A stretch of 64,000 bases of DNA, from the NCBI GenBank assembly GCA_963818695.1, contig CAWFTG010000009.1, forward strand, positions 310,001 to 374,000. Direction: 5' to 3'. The first letter of the stretch is position 1. Each line of letters starts with the position of its first letter. The notes under the pieces were generated by a model that had not been told where the DNA came from, searched no databases, and saw only the letters and a list, made by a program, of their open reading frames with translations. This stretch comes from AP-15 sp963818695 (GTDB taxonomy: Bacteria > Pseudomonadota > Alphaproteobacteria > ATCC43930 > CGMCC-115725). Below are positions 54,285 through 62,232 of the stretch, piece after piece. The position numbers were made by a program, and so were the translations under genes.

Positions 54285-55430
54285 ATGATCATTCGCGATT
54301 TTGGCTTGACTGCCAACAGCGATGCGAGGGTCATTTTCGCAACCGTGGCTTGGGAGGATTGTGACTATCCCGAACAGGAGCTCATCTTCGAAACTCGCGA
54401 TTATGCGCCTGCCGACCCTTGCGCAGACGCCTTCCTATCTGCGTGTTTTCCTCTCGCAGCGGTGCACGGAGAGTCGAGGGTCCGTATCGAGGGTCAGCCC
54501 TGTCCGATGCTGGTCGAAGGTCTTTATGCGGCTCACGCTTGGTGGACAAGTTGGGGTGGGCCGTCCGCGATACCCTCGATCGAAACTCCTGGTCGCGTCG
54601 TCCGTAGGGAATTCACTGGCGATCCGCGGGGTGTTGCATTTCTCTCAGGAGGTGTCGATAGCCTTCATATGCTGATGCGCAACCACCGGCTTTATCGACC
54701 CGAGGATCCTGCATATATCCGCGACGCTCTCTTCATCCATGGATTTGATATTGGGAAACGTGCGCGGGATCCGGAGGACGCACGTTTTCGCACGGCTCTG
54801 CGACACCTGGAGCCGGTAGCCGCAGAAGCCGGCCTGCGCCTGATCTCGTGCCGCACCAACCTACGCCACCTGCCCTCGAAGCCTGATTTCTGGTACTACC
54901 GGCACAACGGGGCGGCCCTGGCTGCTGTCGCTCATGCGGCAATCTGCGGGACAGCGTTTCTGTTTATCGCCGCTTCGCATGACATCGCCAATCCTGTCCG
55001 GATCGGATCGCACCCGGCCGTGGACGGCCTATTCTCCAGCCAACGCGTCACCGTCATCCATGATGGAGCGCGATTTGCTCGATTCCAGAAGGTACGCGAG
55101 CTGGCAAGTTGGCCGACCGCGCTTGCCGCCCTGCGGGTCTGTCCGAGCGATCCGGGCAACGAGCTGAACTGCGGGGTTTGCGAAAAGTGCCTGCGCACGC
55201 GCCTTGAGCTGTTGGCTGCCGGGGTCGAGGAGACTGCGGCACTCGGCCCGAGCCTCACCCCGATCCAGCTGTGGAACAATCTGGGGCCGGTCGGCGACCG
55301 AGCAATTACATACGAGGATCTATTGGCACCGCTGCGGGCTCGCGGACTTGCGGCGCTTTGCGAGGTGCTCGAGGAAAAAATTAAAGCGTATCGCGGCGGG
55401 TACGGGTATCGTAACCCAGACCTGACGTAG
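54285..55430 (+). CDS. PP-loop ATPase with QueC-like zinc motif, function unknown
   Basis: The 381-residue product has a PP-loop FLSGGVDSLHML with SGGVDS at 121-126, which in this superfamily binds ATP and adenylates a substrate. Near the C-terminus C-x9-C-x2-C-x2-C (in LNCGVCEKCLRTRLELL) matches the zinc site of QueC, the 7-cyano-7-deazaguanine synthase, except for one extra residue in the first gap. The first 110 residues form an unrecognised N-terminal domain. No queuosine genes are nearby, so a paralogue acting on another carboxylate, peptide or base is more likely. The ATG follows GAGAGGGATAGTCG. It precedes the BTAD regulator gene on the same strand by 88 bp. Confidence 0.75.
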   Translation: MIIRDFGLTANSDARVIFATVAWEDCDYPEQELIFETRDYAPADPCADAFLSACFPLAAVHGESRVRIEGQPCPMLVEGLYAAHAWWTSWGGPSAIPSIETPGRVVRREFTGDPRGVAFLSGGVDSLHMLMRNHRLYRPEDPAYIRDALFIHGFDIGKRARDPEDARFRTALRHLEPVAAEAGLRLISCRTNLRHLPSKPDFWYYRHNGAALAAVAHAAICGTAFLFIAASHDIANPVRIGSHPAVDGLFSSQRVTVIHDGARFARFQKVRELASWPTALAALRVCPSDPGNELNCGVCEKCLRTRLELLAAGVEETAALGPSLTPIQLWNNLGPVGDRAITYEDLLAPLRARGLAALCEVLEEKIKAYRGGYGYRNPDLT

Positions 55431-55518
55431 GATGGTTAAGAGCGGAGCGGGCCTGGAGGTGAAACGCAACTTCATACCCGCCTTCCGGCAGCGCTAGCAG
55501 TATATTGGGACGGTTGCG

Positions 55519-57603
55519 ATGACTTTGTCGATCAGCATTCTCGGGCTTCTGGTGATCGAGAGTGGCGATTGTCGGCTCGGGAAGGTCCCGAAAAAAGCAC
55601 GCGCTTTGCTTGCCTTTCTTGCCGCCCAGGCAGGCCAGCCGGTCACTCGCGAGCGACTGGCCGATTTGCTGTGGCCGTACCAGGGTTCGGAGCAAGCGCG
55701 CCACAGCTTACGAAATTGCCTATTGGAGCTGCGCAAGGCCTTGGGACGGGGTACTGACGCTCATTTAGTCGCCGATTTCGCCAATTGCCGGATCCGGGAC
55801 GCCATCGTCGACCTCGATCAATTTGAGCGGCTCTCGCGTTCACAGCACCGCTGTGACCTCCAGGCCGCCGCCGATTTTTACCGCGGCGAACTCCTCGCTG
55901 ATTTCGACATAAATTCCGAGCCGTTTCAGGAATGGTTGACGGCAGAGCGCGACCGCACTCTCGAGCTGGTCTGCGACGTCTTGCATCGATTGAGCGCGAA
56001 GCAGGATGCCGCTGGCGAGCACGAGGCCGCAATACAGTCGGGCCGCCGGCTTGTCCTTCTCGACCCGCTCTCAGAATTTGGCCAACGCGCACTGATGCGC
56101 GCCTATGCACACGCGGGACGCCGCGGTGAAGCGCTTCGCCAATATAGGAGCTGTGCCGAGACCTTGAAGCGCGAACTGGGTGTCGCGCCGGACGTCGAGA
56201 CGCAGTCGCTGGCGAATGAGATCTCGCGTTCGAGCACGGTTAGGGAGCTCAATTCACCGGGGCTCCCGCCAGAAGATTGCGATCCTGGTGCGCGCGTCAG
56301 CTCCTCGGATCGTCCGTCCGGGCGTCGGGTCTCACCACAGGTCGACGCTGCAAGCCAAAACACAGCAAAACCGAGCTGGCCTTGTCTGTTGCCGAACATT
56401 GCCGTAGCCGTTGCACCAGTGCGCAACCTGACTGGCGATCCCGACCAACAATATTTAATGGAAGCGTTCACCGAGGACCTCGTCACCGACTTGCTTCGTC
56501 ACGGGCGCGGGCTCTCGCTGAAGCCGTTGGGAGACGATCGTGGCCCGCCGAACAACGGCAACCTAATACCCGAACGCGGTTATGATTACATTGTCACGGG
56601 CAGTGCCCAAACCAGCGCGCCTGGCTTGCTGCGGGTGAACATGAGAATAACCGATGCGGCAACCTCGGAGTACCTTTGGGCGGGCCGGCATGAATTCAAG
56701 CCCGAGGACCTCGCTCCGATCCAGACGAGGATAACGCGACGGATTTCGCGAGAACTCCACGTCCTGCTCCTTCAAGCAGCAAGCCGCCGGGCTTTGGCCA
56801 GTTCGGGTCTAGATCTCGGGGTTACCGAGTGTCTCTCCGAGGCGTCTAGTGCTCTGAAGGGCAAGGTCACGCCGGATCTTACTGCCCATGCCCAGACAGC
56901 GTACCTCGCGGCGCTGGCCCAAGATCCACGCAATGTAGAAGCACTTACCGGCTTGGCGCTCACCTGTCAAAATTTGGTCAGTAATCCCTGGTGGGGTGAT
57001 CCCCGCGCGGCTGCGGCGGCGTCCGACCTTGGGCGCGAGGCCGTCGCGCTCGCCTTGGACCTTGCACCCGGCCATGCAGTGGCGAAACTTATTCAAGGAA
57101 TGCTCTACTCGGCGGCAGGGCAGTTGGAGCTGGCTGAACGCGCGTTTGCGCAGACCCTCGGGATGGATCACGGGCTGGGAGCTGCGCATGGGTTTGCCGG
57201 CTATAATGCCGCCCTTCTCGGTCGGGCCGAGGAGACATCGCCGGCAATTGAACGGGCCATGCAGCTCGATCAGAGCGATCGGCGACACAGTATCTGGTTC
57301 TGCTTTGGCGGGTTTGCCGAGTTGCTGCTCGGCCGAACCGAAGCGGCAATCGAGCTCCTCCGGAAATCCTTGGACCGCAACCCCGGGTACGGCTTCGCGC
57401 AACTTTTCTTAATGGCGGCACTGTCCTTGCTCGGTCGTGAAGCCGAGGCTGCCGAGACGGTCGCGTCGTTCCGCAAGCAATATCCGGATTACCGCACGAC
57501 CACATTCGAGCAGCTGTGGTTGTCGCGATCAGGTTCTTCGACCTACCGCGCCCAAATTCATCCACTTTTCGAGAAAATTCGCACTCTCGGCGTGGCGAAC
57601 TGA
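55519..57603 (+). CDS. BTAD (SARP-type) transcriptional regulator fused to TolB-like and TPR regions
   Basis: The 694-residue product starts with a winged-helix DNA-binding domain (about 1-95; RALLAFLAAQAGQPVTRERL, ARHSLRNCLLELRKALG), followed by a bacterial transcriptional activation domain of TPR-like helices (about 95-245; FYRGELLADF, GRRLVLLDPLSEFGQRALMR, LKRELGVAPD). After a linker comes a TolB-like region (AVAPVRNLTGDPDQQYLMEA, YIVTGSAQTSAPGLLRVNMR) and C-terminal TPRs (about 440-694). The first two parts are the layout of SARP activators, which bind direct repeats and recruit RNA polymerase. A likely target is the flp-cpa operon downstream. The ATG at 55519 lies 88 bp after the PP-loop gene. 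Confidence 0.85.
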   Translation: MTLSISILGLLVIESGDCRLGKVPKKARALLAFLAAQAGQPVTRERLADLLWPYQGSEQARHSLRNCLLELRKALGRGTDAHLVADFANCRIRDAIVDLDQFERLSRSQHRCDLQAAADFYRGELLADFDINSEPFQEWLTAERDRTLELVCDVLHRLSAKQDAAGEHEAAIQSGRRLVLLDPLSEFGQRALMRAYAHAGRRGEALRQYRSCAETLKRELGVAPDVETQSLANEISRSSTVRELNSPGLPPEDCDPGARVSSSDRPSGRRVSPQVDAASQNTAKPSWPCLLPNIAVAVAPVRNLTGDPDQQYLMEAFTEDLVTDLLRHGRGLSLKPLGDDRGPPNNGNLIPERGYDYIVTGSAQTSAPGLLRVNMRITDAATSEYLWAGRHEFKPEDLAPIQTRITRRISRELHVLLLQAASRRALASSGLDLGVTECLSEASSALKGKVTPDLTAHAQTAYLAALAQDPRNVEALTGLALTCQNLVSNPWWGDPRAAAAASDLGREAVALALDLAPGHAVAKLIQGMLYSAAGQLELAERAFAQTLGMDHGLGAAHGFAGYNAALLGRAEETSPAIERAMQLDQSDRRHSIWFCFGGFAELLLGRTEAAIELLRKSLDRNPGYGFAQLFLMAALSLLGREAEAAETVASFRKQYPDYRTTTFEQLWLSRSGSSTYRAQIHPLFEKIRTLGVAN

Positions 57604-57612
57604 GTCTCGCTC

Positions 57613-58968
57613 ATGAGCCGTCGCAAAATGCTTCCCCCCACGAAGAACTCCCGTTCGGCGCCCGCGCTCCGGTATGTGCCAGCTCGACCATCGCCGCAGC
57701 GATCCGGCGGGCCGCTCAGGGCACTAAAGGCCAAACGCGCGGCGATGCCGAGGCGATGTCTGCTGTCAAGCATCGCCGTAGGGATAGTGCCGTGGCGCAA
57801 TCTGACCAGCGATAGCGACCAAGAGAACCTTTTGGACGCGTTGACGAGCGACCTTGTCGCCGATCTAACGCGGTACGGGCGTGGTTTTTCACTACGACGC
57901 TTGGTCAAAGAGCCGGCCAATGCCGTCGAGCGGCCCGAGAGCGAGGTTGAATATTCTGTAACGGGCAGCGCCCAGCGCGGTAGTCCTGGAATGCTGCGCA
58001 TCAATGTGCGGATCACCGATGCGGCGACCTCCGAGTATCTTTGGGCTCGCCGCTTCGAATTCGACGCCGACCAGGCCGTGCCGGTGCAAGCTAAGATTAT
58101 TCGGCGGATTTCTCGCGAGCTGCACATTCTGCTGCTCCAACAGGAAGTTGAACGAGTAGTGCGCGAATTGGGCGCCGGTTACGAGGTCCACCAATGCCTT
58201 TCCAGCGCGGCGACCGCGCTCGAGGGAGAACTGCGGCCAGACCTCACGGCTGAAGCGCAGCGATGGTACCTGGCCGCGCTGGCCGACGACCCACGGAACG
58301 TGGAGGCGCTCGTCGGTCTGGCCAGAACCTGTCAGGAGCTGGTCAGCAATCCGTGGTGGGGCGACCCGCTCGCTGCTTCCGTGGCTTCAGATCTCGGGCG
58401 CGAAGTGGTCGCGATCGCCTTAAATCTTGCGCCAGGGGCGGCCGATGCGCATTGCGTGCAAGGGATGCTGCACTCTGCGGCCGGCAAGTTGGACGAGGCC
58501 GCACTAGCCTTCGAGCGAGCGCTGGCCATGGATCAGGGTTTGGCTATCGCCCACGGTTTCGCCGCTTACAATGCCACCTTTCTCGGCAACGCCGGAAATA
58601 CGCTTCCGGCAATCGAACGTGCGATGCGTCTCGACCAGGCTGACCGACGGCACAGCATCTGGTTTTTTTTTGCCGGTTTTGCCGAATTGCTGATCGGGCA
58701 CGCCGATGCATCGATTGCTTTGCTGCGGAAGTCTTTGGCACTCAATGGCAGTTACGGCAGTGCACGAATGTTCCTGATCGCGGCCTTATCGCTTAGCGGC
58801 CGATATCGCGAAGCTGCCGAGGCCGCCGCATCGTTTCGCCAGCAATACGGCGAGGGCCCCGCGGGAGCGTGCGAGCAGTTATGGCTGTCACGTTCGGGAT
58901 CCGCAACCTACCGAGCCCAAATCCTTCCGGTATTCGACACGATCCGCAGCCTCGGAGTGGTCACCTGA
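57613..58968 (+). CDS. TolB-like/TPR protein, tandem paralogue of the upstream regulator without its DNA-binding half
   Basis: The 451-residue product aligns end to end with residues from about 290 of the preceding protein. Shared segments include ITDAATSEYLWA, RISRELH, the NPWWGDP motif, AAHGFA/IAHGFA, DRRHSIWF, AIELLRKSL/SIALLRKSL, EQLWLSRSGS and a closing LGV. The winged helix and BTAD are absent; the first 55 residues are basic and unordered. It begins 9 bp after the upstream stop, so the pair arose by tandem duplication and is co-transcribed. It may compete for a shared ligand or partner and so modulate the regulator, but that is inference. No signal peptide. Confidence 0.8.
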   Translation: MSRRKMLPPTKNSRSAPALRYVPARPSPQRSGGPLRALKAKRAAMPRRCLLSSIAVGIVPWRNLTSDSDQENLLDALTSDLVADLTRYGRGFSLRRLVKEPANAVERPESEVEYSVTGSAQRGSPGMLRINVRITDAATSEYLWARRFEFDADQAVPVQAKIIRRISRELHILLLQQEVERVVRELGAGYEVHQCLSSAATALEGELRPDLTAEAQRWYLAALADDPRNVEALVGLARTCQELVSNPWWGDPLAASVASDLGREVVAIALNLAPGAADAHCVQGMLHSAAGKLDEAALAFERALAMDQGLAIAHGFAAYNATFLGNAGNTLPAIERAMRLDQADRRHSIWFFFAGFAELLIGHADASIALLRKSLALNGSYGSARMFLIAALSLSGRYREAAEAAASFRQQYGEGPAGACEQLWLSRSGSATYRAQILPVFDTIRSLGVVT

Positions 58969-59266
58969 TCGCCGCACACTATCCTTGAAGAAGCGGCGAA
59001 GTTTTACCGGGCGGCGATCTGCGACGCATTCCACCCATTTCACGCCTCGCGACCGCACTGGTCCCGAGCGCCGGATCCCCTTGCGGCTGAGCGGCGTTCC
59101 CATCGCGCGCAATCAATAAAATAAATAACAAAAGGCGGTTTTCTGACGGCGGCCTGACAGACCGCTGACAGCGACTGGGTTAGTCTGGCTACTGGCTACG
59201 TGGCGACTGTGATCGCCTTTGGCGCGCACTGGCCACAGGGTCACCCCTGAAAGGAGGACGTTTCAA
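58969..59266 (+). other. 298-bp region upstream of the flp pilus operon
   Basis: No gene is visible. It holds an AT-rich stretch at about 59111-59134 (AATCAATAAAATAAATAACA), which could act as an UP element, then the 11-bp direct repeats at 59143-59171, then a possible -10 TAGTCT at 59181-59186. The pilin ribosome site AAAGGAGGACG ends the region. Confidence 0.5.
59143..59171 (+). promoter_or_regulatory. Three heptamer direct repeats at 11-bp spacing before flp (SARP-type operator candidate)
   Basis: CTGACGG at 59143, CTGACAG at 59154 and CTGACAG at 59165: 7-base motifs with 4-base gaps, all on one face of the helix. A -10-like TAGTCT begins 9 bases after the last repeat. Known SARP operators (for example those of ActII-ORF4) have this arrangement: heptamers every 11 bp, the last about 8 bp from the -10. 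The BTAD regulator encoded at 55519 is the obvious candidate ligand. Confidence 0.5.
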
Positions 59267-59452
59267 ATGCAGAGTCTGACCAGTCGCTGGCGTCGTGACG
59301 AGAGCGGTGCCACCGCTACCGAATACGCGATGTTGATTGTGTTCGTTGCCCTCGCAATTGCAGTCGGTGCACAGGCGCTTGGCACCAGCCTCACCACTCT
59401 GTTCTCATCGGTTGGCACGACGCTTTCCGCGATCACGATTCCCTCCCCGTAG
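59267..59452 (+). CDS. flp: Flp/PilA-type pilin of the Tad system
   Basis: The 61-residue prepilin has a short basic leader, a Gly at 14 as the cleavage point, then ATATEYAMLIVFVALAIAVG with the conserved Glu at +5 and the hydrophobic helix typical of Flp type IVb pilins. The C-terminal part is short and Ser/Thr-rich. The ATG at 59267 follows AAAGGAGGACGTTTCAA, a strong ribosome site. It is the first gene of a Tad locus, so it encodes the major fibre subunit for adhesion and biofilm formation. Confidence 0.93.
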   Translation: MQSLTSRWRRDESGATATEYAMLIVFVALAIAVGAQALGTSLTTLFSSVGTTLSAITIPSP

Positions 59453-59554
59453 GCGCCACATACCGCAGCGGTCGGCGACGGAAATTCCGTTTCCGACCGG
59501 CCTGCGTAGGTGTGCCGGCTTGCGTAGGTGTGATCGTGAAGCAGGGAGTAGGCC

Positions 59555-60058
59555 ATGCACTCGGGGTTCCTCGTCGCCGCCGTCGGTATTCTTGCGATCA
59601 TTGCTTATCACGATCTTCGAACACGGCGTATACCCAATGTGCTTTCCCTGGCGATTGCTGCGCTGGGGCTAACTCGCATTGCGCTCGCCGAAGACCTGGT
59701 CGCTGGCTCGTACACGCTGGCGGCCGCCACTATAAGCTTGGGTGGCACGTTTGTAATGTTTCGCTGCGGTACGATTGGCGGCGGCGACTCAAAAATGATA
59801 CCCGCCACCGTTTTGCTCATCGGCTATCAAGAGTTGCTCGATTTTCTCTTTCTGATGAGCCTTTGTGGTGGAGGGCTCGCGCTCCTCTCTATTGCAATCG
59901 ATAACCTCGAGGCGCGTTGGAATCGCCGCTGGCAGCCAGGGCACAGACGCTCAAGCGCAGACACCGACCGGGTTCGAGATCCGGCGAAGGCTTCCACAGT
60001 GCCTTATGGCTTTGCTGTCGCTACTGCCGGCGTGATTACCCTGATAACGGCGCAGTGA
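59555..60058 (+). CDS. cpaA: Prepilin peptidase CpaA/TadV (A24 family)
   Basis: The 167-residue membrane aspartic protease cleaves Flp prepilin. The two catalytic aspartates are visible in HDLRTRRIPN (Asp20) and GGGDSKM (Asp79). About five hydrophobic segments; length matches the short CpaA/TadV type without a methylase domain. It lies 102 bp after flp and 6 bp before cpaB. Confidence 0.9.
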   Translation: MHSGFLVAAVGILAIIAYHDLRTRRIPNVLSLAIAALGLTRIALAEDLVAGSYTLAAATISLGGTFVMFRCGTIGGGDSKMIPATVLLIGYQELLDFLFLMSLCGGGLALLSIAIDNLEARWNRRWQPGHRRSSADTDRVRDPAKASTVPYGFAVATAGVITLITAQ

Positions 60059-60064
60059 ACGGCT

Positions 60065-60943
60065 ATGTCCGCGAAAACGATACTCACACTGTTGTTCCTC
60101 ACATCGCTTTGCGTTGTCGTCGTACTCGCCCTCCGTGCATTGCCGCGGGGCATCCTTACGGTCTCATCGAAGCAGGAGATACTTGTTGCTGCAACTGCGC
60201 TGCCGGGCGGCACTTTGTTGCGTGCCAAGGACGTGGTTTGGAAGCAGATTTTAGCCGGCGCCCAGTCGGGGCAAATCACCCGCCGTCTCAATGCGTCCGG
60301 CAACCCCAACCTTGCGCTCGATCTAGAGGCCAGCGCGGAGGTGTATGGCGCTGCGCTGCGGAGTAGCGTCATGGCCGGCGAGCCGATCGATCGCGGCGCC
60401 ATTGTGAAGCCTGGCGACCGCGATTTTCTCCAGGTCGTCCTCTCTCCTCAAGCACGAGCGATCGCAATTCCAGTAGCAACGGGGGGCGCGAGCACTGGCA
60501 TTTTATATCCCGGCGACAGGGTCGACGTGATCTTGACGCAGACCTTCAAGAACGACCCGCCGTTGACGCGGCGCTCGGTGGGCGAAACGGTCGTCCAGAA
60601 CCTGCGGGTGTTAGCGATCGATCCACTCGACACCCGGCCGAGTGGCGCAGCCAGCGGCTTTGGCCGGACAGTTACTCTGGAGGTCATGCCCGATCAAGCC
60701 GAAAAGGTCAACGTGGCCGCCGAACTCGGCAAACTCTCGCTGACTTTGCGTAGCGCCAGCGCAACTAACAGCGCCGCGTCCACCACAACGGGCCTATTCA
60801 CAAACGCGGGCATCAAACCGATTTGGGCCGGCGACGTTTCGCCGGCGCTAGGTGATGCCGTGCCCGCAAGAGCGGTCGGTGCCGAGCAGCCTGCAGTGGA
60901 GGTCATCCACGGATCCAAAACTGCCACGGTCAAGCCTCAGTGA
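60065..60943 (+). CDS. cpaB: Flp pilus assembly protein CpaB/RcpC
   Basis: The 292-residue product has one N-terminal membrane helix (about 5-27), a SAF domain (EILVAATALPGGTLLRAKDV), and the CpaB/RcpC core with PQARAIAIPVATGGASTGIL, YPGDRVDVILTQTF and VTLEVMPDQAEKVNVAAELG. It is a periplasmic component that supports the secretin and outer-membrane passage of the pilus. The usual next genes cpaC and cpaD are missing; cpaE follows after 74 bp. Confidence 0.9.
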   Translation: MSAKTILTLLFLTSLCVVVVLALRALPRGILTVSSKQEILVAATALPGGTLLRAKDVVWKQILAGAQSGQITRRLNASGNPNLALDLEASAEVYGAALRSSVMAGEPIDRGAIVKPGDRDFLQVVLSPQARAIAIPVATGGASTGILYPGDRVDVILTQTFKNDPPLTRRSVGETVVQNLRVLAIDPLDTRPSGAASGFGRTVTLEVMPDQAEKVNVAAELGKLSLTLRSASATNSAASTTTGLFTNAGIKPIWAGDVSPALGDAVPARAVGAEQPAVEVIHGSKTATVKPQ

Positions 60944-61017
60944 TGTGCGACGGCCGGGGCATTCTCCGGGGTAAGCCAGGTTCTTCCGTTTGATGGAACG
61001 GCATCCGGGTTAGCTAC

Positions 61018-62232
61018 GTGATTAATGCCCTCCAGAGCCTGAAGAGCCCGCTTCAGACCCCCGGGCCGATAGAGAAGGCGGTCACCCCACCCAGCAGCCG
61101 TGTCCGGTTGATGGCGTTCGTGTTGGACGGAGAGAGCGAGGCGTCATTGAGCTCGTGTCTCGCGCAACTCCCCCTCCCCAGCCCGATGATCAGGCGCGGA
61201 GGCCTCGCCGGTGCAATTCGATATCTCGGTACCGAGCGATCACCCGAGAGAATTATCGTTGATATCAGCGGCGCTGAAATGCCGGCCTCACAGATCCATG
61301 AGCTTGCGGAACTCTGTGAGCCTGGTGTCGTAGTAATCGCGATCGGCGACAGAAACGATGTCGCCCTTTATCGCGACCTGATGAGGGCGGGCGTCAGCGA
61401 ATACATCGTCAAGCCGGTGACTGCGCAACTGCTGGTTAAAGCATTGATGGGCGCACCTGCCCCGGACCACGGAACCCCAATAAGTCGGAAGCTCGGAAAA
61501 GTCGTTGCCGTGATTGGTGCCCGCGGCGGCGTCGGTGCGACAACCCTGGCGATCCATCTGGCACTGGATCTAGCCAATCGGCAGAGCCGCCGGGTCATGC
61601 TCCTCGATCTGGATCTGCACACCGGCGACTGCGCACTTGCGTTGAATCTCAAGCCCACGCCCGGCTTGCGGGAGGCGCTAACCAACCCGCTGCGCATCGA
61701 CAGCGTGTTTCTCGACCGGACGATGGCGCTGCACGGCGAGCGCCTGTTTGTGCTGAGCGCTGAACAGCCTTTGCGCGTCGACGCAGAATTCACCGCCGAG
61801 GCGGTCGACAAGCTAGTTGGAGTCCTGCGCACCCAATTTCATTACATTATCGCCGATGTGCCGAGGATCCCTGGCTCACCTTATTGGCAGGCGCTCGATA
61901 CCGCCGATATTCGTATTATTGTGGCCGATCAGACACTGCGCTCGGTCCGCGATACGGTGCGCTTGCGTGAAGGCTTCAGTGCAGGTCGTGCCGAGCACGC
62001 CAACATGCTCGTCATCAACCGGATCGGCGAGGGTGGTCGCCGGGCACTGACAGTGAAGGAGATGGCCAAAATCAAATTGCAGCCAAACTTCGTAATTCCG
62101 TTTCGCCCGAAACTGTTCACGGCGCCAGGACCGTTGCGACGCGGCGCTTTGACGGAAGTGGTTGCAGCGCTTGCGGGAGAAATTTCTGGCCGGGCAATTG
62201 GGCGTAAGCGGTGGTGGGGGCTTGCCATATGA
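61018..62232 (+). CDS. cpaE: Pilus assembly localisation ATPase CpaE/TadZ
   Basis: The 404-residue product has an N-terminal receiver-like domain (about 30-150; VDISGAEMPASQIHELAELC, GVSEYIVKP) and a MinD/ParA-type ATPase domain. Its Walker A GARGGVGATT at 167-176 has Ala where ParA proteins have the signature Lys, as is typical of CpaE. Other motifs are RRVMLLDLDLHTGDCALAL and YIIADVPRIPG. It places the Tad machine at its site in the cell, often a pole. Start is a GTG. Its stop overlaps the cpaF start (ATGA). Confidence 0.88.
   Translation: MINALQSLKSPLQTPGPIEKAVTPPSSRVRLMAFVLDGESEASLSSCLAQLPLPSPMIRRGGLAGAIRYLGTERSPERIIVDISGAEMPASQIHELAELCEPGVVVIAIGDRNDVALYRDLMRAGVSEYIVKPVTAQLLVKALMGAPAPDHGTPISRKLGKVVAVIGARGGVGATTLAIHLALDLANRQSRRVMLLDLDLHTGDCALALNLKPTPGLREALTNPLRIDSVFLDRTMALHGERLFVLSAEQPLRVDAEFTAEAVDKLVGVLRTQFHYIIADVPRIPGSPYWQALDTADIRIIVADQTLRSVRDTVRLREGFSAGRAEHANMLVINRIGEGGRRALTVKEMAKIKLQPNFVIPFRPKLFTAPGPLRRGALTEVVAALAGEISGRAIGRKRWWGLAI

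Noticed and set aside
54285..55430. PP-loop gene considered as part of a Qat or CBASS antiphage system
   Set aside because: The partner genes (QatA/B/D, or a nucleotidyltransferase with effector) are absent; only the QueC-like core is shared.
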